A stretch of DNA of 64,000 nt from Duganella sp. BJB480 (GCA_003416985.1 QVIN01000001.1:124001-188000), one strand, 5' to 3'. Shown: positions 1-9,642, counted from the stretch's first letter. Notes: generated from the sequence alone by a model not told the origin. Numbers and translations are program-made.

Positions 1-1
1 C

Positions 2-1150
2 GAGATCGTCGGCTCCAAGGTCTACAACGACAATCCGTCGCCGCTGACCGTGGCGCTGGGCAAGGACATCGCCGGCAAGGCCGTGGTGGCCGACCTGGCC
101 AAGATGCCGCACTTGCTGGTGGCGGGCACCACCGGCTCGGGCAAGTCGGTGGGCATCAACGCCACCATCCTGTCGCTGCTGTACAAGTCCGACCCGGCCG
201 ACGTGCGTATGATCCTGATCGATCCGAAGATGCTGGAGATGTCGGTGTACGAAGGCATCCCGCACCTGCTGGCGCCGGTGGTGACCGACATGCGCCAGGC
301 CGGCCACGCGCTGAACTGGGCGGTCAACGAGATGGAGCGCCGCTACAAGTTGATGTCCAAGCTGGGCGTGCGCAACCTGGCGGGCTACAACGCCAAGATC
401 GCCGAAGCCAAGAAGAAGGAAGAGCACATCCCGAATCCGTTCAGCCTGACGCCGGATTCGCCGGAGCCGCTGGAAAAACTGCCGACCATCGTCATCATCA
501 TCGACGAACTGGCCGACCTGATGATGGTGGTCGGCAAAAAGGTGGAAGAGCTGATCGCGCGTATCGCGCAAAAGGCCCGCGCGGCCGGCCTGCACTTGAT
601 TCTGGCGACGCAGCGCCCATCTGTGGACGTGATCACGGGCCTGATCAAGGCCAACATCCCGACCCGTATCGCGTTCCAGGTGTCGTCGAAGATCGACTCG
701 CGTACCATTCTGGACCAGATGGGTGCGGAAACGCTGCTCGGCATGGGCGACATGCTGTACATGCCGCCGGGCACGGGCCTGCCGGTGCGGGTGCACGGCG
801 CCTTCGTGTCGGATGAGGAGGTGCATCGCGTGGTCAAGCACTTGAAGACCACCGGCGAGCCGAACTACATCGACGGCATCCTCGAAGGCGGCACGCTGGA
901 GGGTGACGGCGGCGGTGCCGGCGGCGAGGCGGGCGAGGGCGGCGGCGAAGCCGATCCGATGTACGACCAGGCGGTGCAGGTGGTGCTGAAGAACCGCCGC
1001 GCGTCGATCTCGCTGGTGCAGCGCCATCTGCGCATCGGCTACAACCGCGCGGCGCGCCTGCTGGAACAGATGGAAAACAGCGGAGTCGTCTCCGCCATGC
1101 AATCGAACGGCAACCGCGACATCCTGGTGCCGGCCGCCAGTGCTGAATAA
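2..1150 (+). CDS. ftsK: DNA translocase FtsK, C-terminal part (5' end outside window)
   Basis: This is the motor and DNA-recognition part of the septal DNA translocase that pumps chromosome-dimer DNA toward dif and activates XerCD recombination. The frame is already open at base 2 and gives 382 visible residues. The start shows the FtsK signature around [14 protein letters not shown]. The Walker A motif is [10 protein letters not shown] and the Walker B motif is [14 protein letters not shown] Gly/Glu-rich linker (about bases 890-955) leads to the C-terminal winged-helix gamma domain ([20 protein letters not shown]), which reads KOPS sequences. The N-terminal membrane segments lie upstream of the window. 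lolA follows 15 bases downstream, so the two are probably co-transcribed. Identification is secure; only the length is unknown. Confidence 0.97.
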   Translation, partial: EIVGSKVYNDNPSPLTVALGKDIAGKAVVADLAKMPHLLVAGTTGSGKSVGINATILSLLYKSDPADVRMILIDPKMLEMSVYEGIPHLLAPVVTDMRQAGHALNWAVNEMERRYKLMSKLGVRNLAGYNAKIAEAKKKEEHIPNPFSLTPDSPEPLEKLPTIVIIIDELADLMMVVGKKVEELIARIAQKARAAGLHLILATQRPSVDVITGLIKANIPTRIAFQVSSKIDSRTILDQMGAETLLGMGDMLYMPPGTGLPVRVHGAFVSDEEVHRVVKHLKTTGEPNYIDGILEGGTLEGDGGGAGGEAGEGGGEADPMYDQAVQVVLKNRRASISLVQRHLRIGYNRAARLLEQMENSGVVSAMQSNGNRDILVPAASAE

Positions 1151-1165
1151 AATAGGATAAACCGT

Positions 1166-1801
1166 ATGATGCGTTTCAAGAATATCGCGGTATTGACCGC
1201 CGGCCTGCTGGCCGCCACCCTGGCCCAGGCCAGCGCGCTGGAGCAGTTCAAGACCTTCGTGGCCTCGACCAAGGCCGCCAAGGGCGAGTTCACGCAGAAG
1301 CAGGTGAAGAACACCAACGGCGAGGCGCCCAAGGTGTCCACGCCGGCCACCGGCACCTTTGTGTTCGCCCGTCCCGGCAAGTTCATCTGGACCTACGTGA
1401 AGCCCTACGACCAGGTGCTGCAGGCCGACGGCGACCAGCTGTTCATCTTCGACAAGGACCTGAACCAGGTCACGGTGAAGAAGCTGGGCGACGCGCTGGG
1501 CTCGTCGCCGGCCGCCATCCTGTTCGGCAGCAACGATCTGGAAAAGAACTTCACCTTGTCCGAAGCCGGCACGAAGGATGGCCTGGAATGGCTGAAGGCG
1601 GTGCCGAAGGCCAAGGACACCAGCTTCGAGCAAATCACCATCGGCCTGCGCAACGGCTTGCCGGAGGCGATGGAGCTGAAGGATTCGTTCGGCCAGACCT
1701 CGGTGCTGTCGTTCCGCAAGATCGAAAAAAATCCGGCGCTGACTGCGACGAGTTTTAAATTCGTCATGCCGAAGGGCGCCGACGTATTCAATAATAACTA
1801 G
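1166..1801 (+). CDS. lolA: Outer-membrane lipoprotein carrier protein LolA
   Basis: This is a periplasmic chaperone that takes mature lipoproteins from LolCDE and hands them to the outer membrane. The product has 211 residues, the usual LolA length. It starts with a Sec signal peptide (MMRFKNIAVLTAGLLAATLAQA), followed by the family pattern of a short helix and a half-barrel: FTQKQ, GTFVFARPGKFIWTY, ILFGSNDLEKNF and LRNGLPEAMELKDSFGQ. The two adjacent ATG codons at 1166 and 1169 are both possible starts. ftsK-lolA-rarA is a standard Burkholderiales order. A strong hairpin terminator follows 22 bases after the stop. Confidence 0.96.
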   Translation: MMRFKNIAVLTAGLLAATLAQASALEQFKTFVASTKAAKGEFTQKQVKNTNGEAPKVSTPATGTFVFARPGKFIWTYVKPYDQVLQADGDQLFIFDKDLNQVTVKKLGDALGSSPAAILFGSNDLEKNFTLSEAGTKDGLEWLKAVPKAKDTSFEQITIGLRNGLPEAMELKDSFGQTSVLSFRKIEKNPALTATSFKFVMPKGADVFNNN

Positions 1802-1822
1802 CACCTGCCGTCGCGGGTGACG

Positions 1823-1856
1823 ACGCCGCAGCCGCGACGCTGCGGCGTTTTTTCTT
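1823..1856 (+). terminator. Rho-independent terminator after lolA
   Basis: A perfect 10-bp stem (1823-1832 paired with 1839-1848) with a 6-base loop is followed by a T-rich tract. It sits just after lolA and before rarA, so the ftsK-lolA transcript probably ends here and rarA, starting at 1866, needs its own promoter or read-through. Confidence 0.85.
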
Positions 1857-1865
1857 TTAAAGATC

Positions 1866-3170
1866 ATGGCAGACTTATTTTCCACCGAACCGCGCCAGCC
1901 GCTGGCCGAAGCCCTGCGGCCCAAGACGCTCGACGACGTCATCGGCCAGCATCACCTGCTGGGGCCGGGCAAGCCGCTGCGCCTGGCGTTTGAATCGGGC
2001 CAGCCGCACTCGATGATCTTGTGGGGCCCGCCGGGCGTGGGCAAGACCACGCTGGCGCGCCTGACCGCCAACGCCTACGAGTGCGAGTTCATCGCCTTGT
2101 CGGCCGTGTTCTCCGGCGTGAAGGACATCCGCGCCGCGATGGAGCAGGCCCAGCACAACCTGGACATGGGCAAGCACACCATCCTGTTCGTCGACGAGAT
2201 CCACCGCTTCAACAAATCGCAGCAGGACGCCTTGCTGCCGTATGCCGAGTCCGGCCTGGTGACGCTGATCGGCGCCACCACCGAGAACCCTTCGTTCGAA
2301 GTCAACTCGGCGCTGCTGTCGCGCTCGCAGGTCTACGTGCTGCATTCCTTCGACGAGGCCGAGCTGCGCCAGCTGGTCGACAAGGCGCGGGCCAAGGTGC
2401 TCACGCACCTGGAGTTCGACGAGGCCGCCATCGACACGCTGATCGGCTACGCCGACGGCGACGGCCGCCGTCTGCTGAACCTGCTTGAGCAGACCAGCAC
2501 CGCCGCCAACGCCGCCAAGACCAACAAGATCACGCCCGAGTTCATCCAGAACGCGCTGACCCTGAACGCGCGCCGCTTCGACAAGGGCGGCGACAATTTC
2601 TACGACCAGATCTCGGCGCTGCACAAGTCGGTGCGCGGCTCCAACCCCGACGCCGCGCTGTACTGGCTGTGCCGCATGCTGGACGGCGGGGCCGACGCCA
2701 AGTACCTGTCGCGCCGCATCGTCCGCATGGCGTGGGAGGACATCGGCCTGGCCGACCCGCGCGCCATGCAGCTGGCCAACGACGCGGCCGCCACGTACGA
2801 GCGTCTCGGTTCACCGGAAGGCGAGCTGGCGCTGGGGCAGGCCGTGATCTACCTGGCCATCGCCGCCAAGAGCAACGCCGGCTACAACGCCTTCAACCAG
2901 GCCATGGCCTTCGTCAAGAAGGACAAGTCGCGCGAAGTGCCGGTCCACCTGCGCAACGCGCCGACCAAGCTGATGAAGGAACTCGGCTACGGCCACGAGT
3001 ACCGCTACGCCCACGACGAGCCGCACGCCTACGCGGCCGGCGAAACCTACCTCCCCGACGACATGCGCGAGCCCGGCTGGTATCAGCCCGTACCGCGCGG
3101 CCTGGAAAGCAAAATTTCCGATAAGATGGCTTTCCTGCGCAAGCTCGATGAGGATGCCGGCAAGCGCTGA
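1866..3170 (+). CDS. rarA: Replication-associated recombination protein RarA (MgsA), AAA+ ATPase
   Basis: This AAA+ clamp-loader-like ATPase acts at stalled replication forks and SSB-coated gaps. The product has 434 residues. The Walker A motif is [10 protein letters not shown] (residues 53-62), Walker B is [10 protein letters not shown], and sensor 1 is GATTENPSF. The C-terminal half has the RarA/WRNIP1 tetramerisation region with [15 protein letters not shown] and the ending typical of the family (YLPDDM). The start at 1866 closely follows the lolA terminator and no strong ribosome binding site is visible. In related genomes serS normally follows directly; here about 6.9 kb of other genes intervene. 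Confidence 0.96.
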   Translation: MADLFSTEPRQPLAEALRPKTLDDVIGQHHLLGPGKPLRLAFESGQPHSMILWGPPGVGKTTLARLTANAYECEFIALSAVFSGVKDIRAAMEQAQHNLDMGKHTILFVDEIHRFNKSQQDALLPYAESGLVTLIGATTENPSFEVNSALLSRSQVYVLHSFDEAELRQLVDKARAKVLTHLEFDEAAIDTLIGYADGDGRRLLNLLEQTSTAANAAKTNKITPEFIQNALTLNARRFDKGGDNFYDQISALHKSVRGSNPDAALYWLCRMLDGGADAKYLSRRIVRMAWEDIGLADPRAMQLANDAAATYERLGSPEGELALGQAVIYLAIAAKSNAGYNAFNQAMAFVKKDKSREVPVHLRNAPTKLMKELGYGHEYRYAHDEPHAYAAGETYLPDDMREPGWYQPVPRGLESKISDKMAFLRKLDEDAGKR

Positions 3171-3246
3171 TGTGCCTCGGACAAGCTACAATGCGGCCTG
3201 CGTTAGTCGTGCCCAATGCCGGGCTGCCCCTGTTGCCGAGTAAATT

Positions 3247-4545
3247 ATGCCGAATGCCGAATATCCCGTCGCTGAGCCCGCCGCCGGCGATGGCGCCACC
3301 ACCTGGCTGGGGAAACTCGGCCCCGGCCTGATCACGGGCGCCGCCGACGACGATCCGAGCGGCATCGCCACCTATTCGCAGGCCGGTGCCCAGTTCGGCT
3401 TCCAGATGCTGTGGACGGTCTTCCTGACCTATCCGCTGATGGTGGGCATCCAGGTGGTGAGCGCGCGGATCGGGCGCGTCAGCGGCAAGGGCTTGGCCGC
3501 CAATATCCGCGAACATTTTCCCGCGTGGCTGGTGCGCGCCATCGTCGCGCTGCTGTTGGCCGCCAACACCATCAACATCGCGGCCGACGTCTCGGCCATG
3601 GGGGAGGCGATGACCCTGATCGCCGGCGGATCGTCGCGCGTGTACGCGGCGCTGTTCGGCGTGGTCTCCTTGCTGTTGCAAGTCTTCATTCCCTATCACC
3701 GCTACGTCCGCATCCTGAAGTGGCTGACGCTGGCCCTGCTGGCCTACGTGGCGACCATGTTCACCGTCCACGTGCCATGGCTGAAGGTGGCGGCCGACAC
3801 CGCGCTGCCGCATCTTGAATGGTCGCCGGAATACATCACCACCATGGTGGCGGTGTTCGGCACCACCATCAGCCCCTACCTGTTCTTCTGGCAGGCCTCG
3901 CAGGAAGTGGAGGACATGCAAGCCGATCCGCAATCGCAGCCGCTGGTCGACGCGCCGGACCAGGCGGGCGCCAGCTTCCTGCGCATCAAGACCGACACGG
4001 TGATCGGCATGGGCTTCTCCAACCTGGTGGCCTTCTTCATCATGCTGACCACGGCGGTCACGCTGCATCAGCACGGCATCGTGTCGATCGAGACCTCGGC
4101 CCAGGCGGCCACAGCCCTGCGTCCGCTGGCGGGCGACTTCGCCTTCGCCCTGTTCAGCGCCGGCATCATCGGCACCGGCATGCTGGCGGTGCCGGTGCTG
4201 GCCGGCTCGGCGGCGTACGCGGTGGCGGGCGCCTTCCAATGGGCGAAGGGGCTGGAGAAGACGCCCTCGCAGGCCAAGGGCTTCTACGGCATCATCGCCG
4301 TGGCCACCATCGTCGGCATCGGGCTGGGCTTCACGCCCATCGACCCGATCAAGGCGCTGTACTGGAGCGCCGTGATCAACGGCGTGATCTCCCTGCCCAT
4401 CATGGCCGTGATGATGCTGATGGCCGGCCGTTCGTCCATCATGGGCCGCTTCGTGATCGGCCGCCGCCTGCGCGTGCTGGGCTGGGGCGCCACCGGGGCC
4501 ATGGCGCTGGCGGTGCTGGCCATGTTCTGGACAATGAAACAATAA
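3247..4545 (+). CDS. Nramp-family (SLC11-like) divalent metal transporter with variant metal-site motifs
   Basis: This is an inner-membrane metal ion transporter of the Nramp fold, 432 residues and about 11 hydrophobic helices. The first helix carries DDDPSGIATYSQAG where classical MntH/Nramp proteins have DPGN. The helix-6 segment is FGTTISPYLFFWQASQE, so the classical Met-Pro-His metal triad is replaced by Ser-Pro-Tyr. That places it among Nramp-related proteins rather than canonical Mn/Fe importers. The substrate may be a different cation such as magnesium, but this is inference. It stands alone, 76 bases after rarA, with a TACAAT box at 3187 as a possible -10 element. No metal regulator gene is adjacent. 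Confidence 0.88.
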   Translation: MPNAEYPVAEPAAGDGATTWLGKLGPGLITGAADDDPSGIATYSQAGAQFGFQMLWTVFLTYPLMVGIQVVSARIGRVSGKGLAANIREHFPAWLVRAIVALLLAANTINIAADVSAMGEAMTLIAGGSSRVYAALFGVVSLLLQVFIPYHRYVRILKWLTLALLAYVATMFTVHVPWLKVAADTALPHLEWSPEYITTMVAVFGTTISPYLFFWQASQEVEDMQADPQSQPLVDAPDQAGASFLRIKTDTVIGMGFSNLVAFFIMLTTAVTLHQHGIVSIETSAQAATALRPLAGDFAFALFSAGIIGTGMLAVPVLAGSAAYAVAGAFQWAKGLEKTPSQAKGFYGIIAVATIVGIGLGFTPIDPIKALYWSAVINGVISLPIMAVMMLMAGRSSIMGRFVIGRRLRVLGWGATGAMALAVLAMFWTMKQ

Positions 4546-4693
4546 TTACGTTGTTGAATGGCAACGGAACTGAGCGAATCGTAAACCGGCGTAATATACT
4601 TGTAACATCTAGCGCCGCCGAACCCCCGCGTCCACAAATGGCTAGTCCATTCGACCCGCAGTGTCCTGACGGACTTGCTATACAGGGGTGCTC

Positions 4694-6322
4694 ATGCGGC
4701 CTTCATTCGGTTTTTTCTTAAGTTTCAAGTTCAAGATCAGCGTGCTCGTGATCGCGCTGGTGCTGATCGCCGGCATCGGCAGCGGCGGCATGTCGCTGTT
4801 GATCGCCGAGTCCGAGCTGCGCCAGGTGATCGCTCGCCAGGAGCTGTCGCTGCTGAACAGCGCGGCCGCCTTGATCGACAGCGATCTGCAGGACAAGCGC
4901 CAACTGCTGCGCTTGCTGGCCGAGCAGTTCCAGGCCCATCAACTGACGCTGGCTCAAGTCCAGGAGGAGCTGGAAACCCATGAGACCCTGCGCGAGGAAT
5001 TCTTCAACGTCTCCGCCTTCGACGCCTCGGGCGCGCTGATCGCCAGCCTGCGCGACCGCAACGCCAAGCGCATCAATATCTCCGACCGCAAGTACTTCCA
5101 GGAGACGATGCGGCTGAGGGAGGGCGTGGTGTCGGCGCCGTTCAAGAGCGTGCTGTCCGGGCGCCCGGTGGTGGTGCTGACCCAGCCCCTGCGCGACGCC
5201 GACGGCCGGATCGTCTGCATCCTGCTGGGCGCCATCGATTTGCTGCGGCCGTCGTTCTCGGCGCAGATCGACTCGCTGCGCTCCAGTTCCGATGGCTACC
5301 TGTTCATCATCACCGACGACGGCGTGATCATCCACCACCCCGACCGCAGCCGCCTGCTGGAGAAGACCGATCCCGAGCCCGGCAGCGTGCTGGAGGCGGC
5401 GCTGCAAGGGGGCGAGGGCTGGCAGGACGGCCTCCTCGACAACGACGTGCCGGTGCTGCTGGTGCACAAGCACCTGCGCGAGGCCGCCTGGAACATCGCC
5501 CTGTCGTATCCGATGGAAAGCGCGTTCGCGCCGATGCGCAGCGTGCGCTGGCGGGCGTTCCTGGGCGCGGCCATGCTGACCGGCCTGGCGGGCATATTCG
5601 GCTGGGGCATCACCAAGAAACTGCTGCGTCCGCTGAAGCGCCTGCATGACCACGTGGAGGACATCAGCGCCGGCCGCGCCGGCATCGCGGTGTTCGACGT
5701 GGACCGGGGCGACGAGTTCGGCCACCTGAGCCGGGCCTTCTACGCCTTGTCGCAGCGGCGCGAGCTGGCCGAGGCCGAGCTGCACCGCATCGCCACCACC
5801 GACGTCCTGACCGGCATTCACAACCGGCGCATGTTCGACGATTTCCTGCCCAAGGCGCTGGCCCGCGCGGCGCGCGCCGGCCAGCAGGTGGGGCTGGCCT
5901 TCCTGGACATCGATCATTTCAAGGACATCAACGACACGCTTGGCCACGCCGCCGGCGACGAGGTGCTGGTGGAATTTGCCCGGCGGCTGACGGCCGCGGT
6001 GCGCACCACGGACACGGTGGCCCGCCTGGCCGGCGACGAGTTCGTGATCGTGTTCGAGCAGCTGGACTCCAACACGGAAATCGATCTGCTGGGGCGCAAG
6101 ATCCTCGACGCCATGCAGCCGCCCTTCCTGGGCGGAACCGCGCGCCTGAAGGTGACGGTCAGCATCGGCATCGCGCTGACCACCAGCTCGAACGTCTCGG
6201 TCGACGAGGTCATGCGGGCGGCGGACCAGGCGCTGTATGGCGTCAAGGCCGCCGGGCGCAACGGCTTCGCGGTGAACCTGGTCGGCGCCGAGCGCGTGTT
6301 GCGGGCGCGGATCAAGACCTAG
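4694..6322 (+). CDS. Membrane diguanylate cyclase: PDC/Cache sensor, HAMP, GGDEF
   Basis: The predicted enzyme makes cyclic di-GMP in response to a periplasmic signal. The product has 542 residues. An N-terminal helix (residues about 10-30) is followed by a periplasmic PDC/Cache region with FDASGALIASLRDRN and GRPVVVLTQPLRDADGR. A second membrane helix lies near residue 300, then a HAMP linker and a GGDEF domain. The active-site loop reads AGDEF (446-450), with Ala replacing the first Gly, a variant tolerated in some active cyclases. RTTD five residues upstream forms an intact inhibitory I-site. ATG 4694 is preferred to the in-frame GTG at 4688 because AGGGG lies correctly upstream. Confidence 0.92.
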   Translation: MRPSFGFFLSFKFKISVLVIALVLIAGIGSGGMSLLIAESELRQVIARQELSLLNSAAALIDSDLQDKRQLLRLLAEQFQAHQLTLAQVQEELETHETLREEFFNVSAFDASGALIASLRDRNAKRINISDRKYFQETMRLREGVVSAPFKSVLSGRPVVVLTQPLRDADGRIVCILLGAIDLLRPSFSAQIDSLRSSSDGYLFIITDDGVIIHHPDRSRLLEKTDPEPGSVLEAALQGGEGWQDGLLDNDVPVLLVHKHLREAAWNIALSYPMESAFAPMRSVRWRAFLGAAMLTGLAGIFGWGITKKLLRPLKRLHDHVEDISAGRAGIAVFDVDRGDEFGHLSRAFYALSQRRELAEAELHRIATTDVLTGIHNRRMFDDFLPKALARAARAGQQVGLAFLDIDHFKDINDTLGHAAGDEVLVEFARRLTAAVRTTDTVARLAGDEFVIVFEQLDSNTEIDLLGRKILDAMQPPFLGGTARLKVTVSIGIALTTSSNVSVDEVMRAADQALYGVKAAGRNGFAVNLVGAERVLRARIKT

Positions 6323-6383
6323 CCTGGGTGCGGTCTCAAATGTTGTAAGATGAAGGATTGACGAGGCGGCGCAGAGGAACGAA

Positions 6384-7214
6384 ATGCAGGTAACCAAGGT
6401 CGATGGCATCGAAGTCCATATCGAAGGGGAGGGCACCGAGACCATCGTGATGATCCACGGCTGGCCGGACACCTACCGCGTGTGGGACGCCCAGGTCGCC
6501 GAACTCAAGCAGCGTTACCGCTGCGTGCGTTTCACCCTGCCGGGCTTCGACATCGCCAAGCCGCGCCGCGCCTATTCGCTCGACGCCACCATCCGCCTGA
6601 TCTCCTACATCGTCAACAGCGTGAACCAGAAGCAGAAGGTGATCCTGATGCTGCACGACTGGGGCTGCGTGTTCGGCTACGAGTACTACATGCGCAACAA
6701 GCAGGCGGTGTCGGCGATCATCGGCGTCGACATCGGCGACGCCCAGTCGAAGGCGGTCGAGCGCTCGCGCACGCTGTCGCAGAAGATGATGGTCAAGGGC
6801 TACCAGGGCACGCTGGCGCTGGCCTGGGCGATCGGCGGGCCGATCGGCAACATGATGACGCGCTACATGGCGCGCAAGCTGCACGCGCCGTCGCCGATGG
6901 AATACATCAGCGTCAAGATGAACTTCCCGTACTACATCCTGGCGGCCGGCGAGGCCGGTTCCTACCGCTCGCTGGTGCCGTTCGTGCCCAAGGTGCCGAT
7001 GCTGTTCATCTACGGCGCGCGCAAGCCCTTCATGTTCCATTCGGACGAGTGGGCCGACAAGCTGGAGACGAAGGAGGGTTGCAAGGTGGTGGGCTTCAAC
7101 ACCGACCACTGGCCCATGCTGCGCCAGCCCGAGCGCTTCAACCAGGTGGTGATGGCCTGGCTGGAGAAGCCGGCCGACAACGACGAGGCCCCCGCGCAGG
7201 ACGCGGCGGCCTGA
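6384..7214 (+). CDS. Alpha/beta hydrolase, epoxide hydrolase/dehalogenase-like
   Basis: This is a 276-residue cytoplasmic alpha/beta-hydrolase. The oxyanion segment is MIHGWPDTYRVWD. The nucleophile elbow reads LMLHDWGCVFG, so the nucleophile is Asp92 rather than Ser. Asp is used by epoxide hydrolases and haloalkane dehalogenases, whereas esterases use Ser. The catalytic base is probably His242 in NTDHWPMLRQPE. The substrate cannot be read from sequence. An AGAGGAAC ribosome binding site lies 4 bases before the ATG. It is convergent with the following lipoprotein gene, with only 4 bases between stop codons. Confidence 0.85.
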   Translation: MQVTKVDGIEVHIEGEGTETIVMIHGWPDTYRVWDAQVAELKQRYRCVRFTLPGFDIAKPRRAYSLDATIRLISYIVNSVNQKQKVILMLHDWGCVFGYEYYMRNKQAVSAIIGVDIGDAQSKAVERSRTLSQKMMVKGYQGTLALAWAIGGPIGNMMTRYMARKLHAPSPMEYISVKMNFPYYILAAGEAGSYRSLVPFVPKVPMLFIYGARKPFMFHSDEWADKLETKEGCKVVGFNTDHWPMLRQPERFNQVVMAWLEKPADNDEAPAQDAAA

Positions 7215-7218
7215 ACCG

Positions 7219-7638
7219 TCAACGCAGCTTGATCGGTTTCAGGTAGGGCGCGAACGGCGGTGGCGGCAGCTGGGCCGAGGCGTAGGCCTCGCGGAAGCAG
7301 GCGGCCTTGCTGTTCTCCACGTCGGTGGTGCTGCGGGTGACGCGGCCGCTGGCGTCCAGCGTCAGCACGATCACCACCGGATACCTGGACTTGTCGTGGC
7401 AGTTGCCGCGCTCGTCGAGCTTGTTCGTGTTGTTGAAGTTGATCGACACGTCCTCATACTTGCTGGCCTTGGGATTCGGGAACTGGGCGTTGAACTTGGC
7501 CATTTCGGTGGCGAAGGCCGGGTTGGCCGGCGGCGGCGCCTCGTCCGCGGCCGGGCCCTGGCCGCCCATGGTCGAGCAGCCGGCGGCCAGCAGCAGGACG
7601 GCGCCGGCGGCGATGGTTTTCAGGAATGGTGTGTTCAA
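7219..7638 (-). CDS. Small lipoprotein of unknown function, TTG start
   Basis: The predicted product has 139 residues. A signal peptide ends in a clear lipobox (LLLAAGC, Cys21), so the mature protein should be membrane-anchored. I place the start at a TTG (7638-7636) because GAGGAG lies a correct distance upstream and the signal peptide then begins MNTPFLKTIAAG; the longer in-frame ATG at 7680 would add a poor leader. The C-terminal half (VVIVLTLDASGRVTRS, then QLPPPPFAPYLKPIKLR) resembles the TonB C-terminal type of fold, but this is a weak resemblance. No function is assigned. Confidence 0.75.
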   Translation of the reverse strand: MNTPFLKTIAAGAVLLLAAGCSTMGGQGPAADEAPPPANPAFATEMAKFNAQFPNPKASKYEDVSINFNNTNKLDERGNCHDKSRYPVVIVLTLDASGRVTRSTTDVENSKAACFREAYASAQLPPPPFAPYLKPIKLR

Positions 7639-7705
7639 AATCGTACTCCTCGGTGTCAATATTGTTGACGTATCGTACATAGTCCGACGAGTACGTGGCG
7701 CACGA

Positions 7706-8041
7706 TTAGTTGCGTAGGAGAAATCCTACATCCTGCAGCGCGCCGGCGAATCTGCGCTGGAAGCCTAGCCAGCCGCCGGGCACTTCGGTGTCGGCCGGCA
7801 CGCGCACGCGCACCGTGCCGCAGCCGAGCGCGTCGATCAGCATCAGGCCGTTGTTGGGCACCTCGAAGCGCCGGCCCTGGCGCAGCATGAAGTCGGTCCG
7901 TTCGCCGTAGACGGTGATCCAGGCGGTGCCGGCCAGGCATTCGATCTGGCGGCCGGCCGCGCCGGCGATGCGCAGCGGATGGTTTTCCGACAGGCGGTAT
8001 TCGGCCTGTCCCTGTGTCAGTGCGAGTAGTTCCGGTTTCAT
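7706..8041 (-). CDS. DUF2917 family protein
   Basis: This is a 111-residue protein matching the pattern of DUF2917, a small cupin-like family common in Burkholderiales: LRIAGAAGRQIECLAGTAWITVYGE, then DFMLRQGRRFEVPNNG and an ending rich in Val and Arg. No signal peptide is present. AGGAG lies 6 bases before the ATG. It is transcribed divergently from the MocR-type regulator at 8218, with 176 bases between the two starts, so the regulator may control it. The biochemical function is unknown. Confidence 0.8.
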   Translation of the reverse strand: MKPELLALTQGQAEYRLSENHPLRIAGAAGRQIECLAGTAWITVYGERTDFMLRQGRRFEVPNNGLMLIDALGCGTVRVRVPADTEVPGGWLGFQRRFAGALQDVGFLLRN

Positions 8042-8217
8042 GGCGGCTCCTGCGGTGGTCTATCGTGCCACCAGCATAGCCAGCGGCGCGCGGCCATGAC
8101 AGATGCAGCAAATCGAAATTGTGACCGTCACACGGCCGCTTGCACTAAACTGTGCTGGTCGAAATTTGCGCCGGCTGTACCTGTCGCGGGCGGGCGGGGC
8201 GGGGCCACAATACACGG

Positions 8218-9642
8218 ATGTCCAATCAACTCAATCTGTACGAACACCTGGCCAACGAACTGGGCGGGCTGATCGCCAGCCGCGTGTTCGCGCCGGGCGA
8301 CCGGCTGCCGTCGATCCGCCACCTGGCGCAGCAGAAGCGCCTGTCCGTCAGCACCGTGATGCAGGCGCTGCGGCTGATGGAGGACCGCGGCCTGGTCGAC
8401 GCCAGGCCGCAGGCGGGCTATTACGTGCGCCACCGCGCGCGCACGATGGCGGCGATGGCCGACGCCGGGCAGTTGCCGGAGCCGGCCTACGTCGGCATCA
8501 ACAACCTGCTGATGCGGGTGCTGAAGGCCAACGAGGCCAGCGGGCTGGTGCAGATGGGCTCGGCCTGGCCGCTGCACGAGCTGCTGCCGATGAAGCGCAT
8601 GCAGAAGACCGTGGCGGCGGTGGCCCGGCGCGATTCAAGCCTGCTGAGCACGGTGAGCTGCTACGAGACCAATCATCCGGAGTTCGCCCGCCAGATCGCC
8701 CGCCGCGCGCTGGAGTGGGGCTGGCTGGACTTGAACGAAATCGTCGTCACCGGTTCCTGCACCGAGGCGATCAGCCTGTGCCTGCGCGCCGTGGCCCAGC
8801 CCGGCGACACCATCGCGATCGAATCGGCCACCTATTTCGTGCTGCTGCAACTGATCGAGTCGCTGGGCATGAAGGCGCTGGAGATCCCCACCCATCCGGC
8901 CACCGGGCCGTCGATCGACGCGCTGGAGCTGGCCATGAACGCCGGCCTGGTGCAGGCGGTGCTGCTGATCCCGAACGCCAACAATCCGCTCGGCTGCATC
9001 ATGCCGGACGCGAACAAGCAGCGCCTGGCGCAGCTGCTGACGCGCCACGATATCCCGCTGATCGAGGACGACGTCTACGGCGACCTGTGCTTCACGCCGC
9101 AGCGGCCGTGGCCGGTCAAGGCCTACGACAGCAGCGGCCATGTGATGCTGTGCGCCTCGTTCTCCAAGGCCGTCAGCCCCGGCTCGCGGGTCGGCTACGT
9201 GGTGGCGGGGCGCTACGCCCAGGACATCGCGGTGCTGAAGATGGTCTCCAGCGGCGCCACCAGCCACTTCTTCCAGGCCGTGCTGGCCGACTTCCTGGCC
9301 GGCAGCGCCTACGAGCAGCAGTTGCGCAAGATGCGGCGCGCGCTGTCGCAGCGCATCGCCCGCATGTCGGACGCGATCTGCGGGGCGTTCCCGCAGCAAT
9401 GCACGGTGTCCGAGCCGCAGGGCGGTTTCGTGGTGTGGGTCAGCCTGCCTGAGCAGGTCGACGCGCTGGCCCTGCACGCGGACGCCATCGGCCTGGGCGT
9501 GGCCTTCATGCCGGGGCAGCTGTTCTCCGCCTCCGGCAAGTACCGCAACTATCTGCGCCTCAACTGCGGCAACCCCTGGGGGCCGCGCACCGAGGCCGCC
9601 ATCGCCACGCTGGGCGAGCTGGTGCACCGCCACGCCGGCTGA
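8218..9642 (+). CDS. MocR-family transcriptional regulator (GntR wHTH plus aminotransferase-like domain)
   Basis: The protein has 474 residues with two domains. Residues 1-75 are a GntR winged helix (LYEHLANELGGLIASRVFAPG, LPSIRHLAQQKRLSVSTV, LVDARPQAGYYVR). Residues about 110-470 are a fold-type-I PLP aminotransferase-like domain with IPNANNPLGCIMPD, IEDDVYGDL and the PLP-lysine motif SFSKAVSPGSRVGY. MocR proteins use PLP or a PLP-amine adduct as a sensory ligand rather than for catalysis. The ATG at 8218 gives the correct wHTH N-terminus, although its ribosome binding site is weak; upstream extension would add no recognisable domain. The divergent DUF2917 gene is the nearest candidate target. 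Confidence 0.9.
   Translation: MSNQLNLYEHLANELGGLIASRVFAPGDRLPSIRHLAQQKRLSVSTVMQALRLMEDRGLVDARPQAGYYVRHRARTMAAMADAGQLPEPAYVGINNLLMRVLKANEASGLVQMGSAWPLHELLPMKRMQKTVAAVARRDSSLLSTVSCYETNHPEFARQIARRALEWGWLDLNEIVVTGSCTEAISLCLRAVAQPGDTIAIESATYFVLLQLIESLGMKALEIPTHPATGPSIDALELAMNAGLVQAVLLIPNANNPLGCIMPDANKQRLAQLLTRHDIPLIEDDVYGDLCFTPQRPWPVKAYDSSGHVMLCASFSKAVSPGSRVGYVVAGRYAQDIAVLKMVSSGATSHFFQAVLADFLAGSAYEQQLRKMRRALSQRIARMSDAICGAFPQQCTVSEPQGGFVVWVSLPEQVDALALHADAIGLGVAFMPGQLFSASGKYRNYLRLNCGNPWGPRTEAAIATLGELVHRHAG

Noticed and set aside
3171..3246. Leader of the Nramp-like gene considered as a metal riboswitch
   Set aside because: The 76-base gap is short and shows no yybP-ykoY or M-box-like conserved elements.
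2914..4542. Long minus-strand open frame opposite the Nramp-like gene
   Set aside because: The translation is His/Gln/Arg-rich low-complexity text typical of the antisense of GC-rich genes, while the plus strand has a clear membrane transporter.
4546..4693. Leader before the diguanylate cyclase considered as a riboswitch
   Set aside because: Only a short GTCC-TGAC-GGAC hairpin is visible, with no recognised aptamer core.
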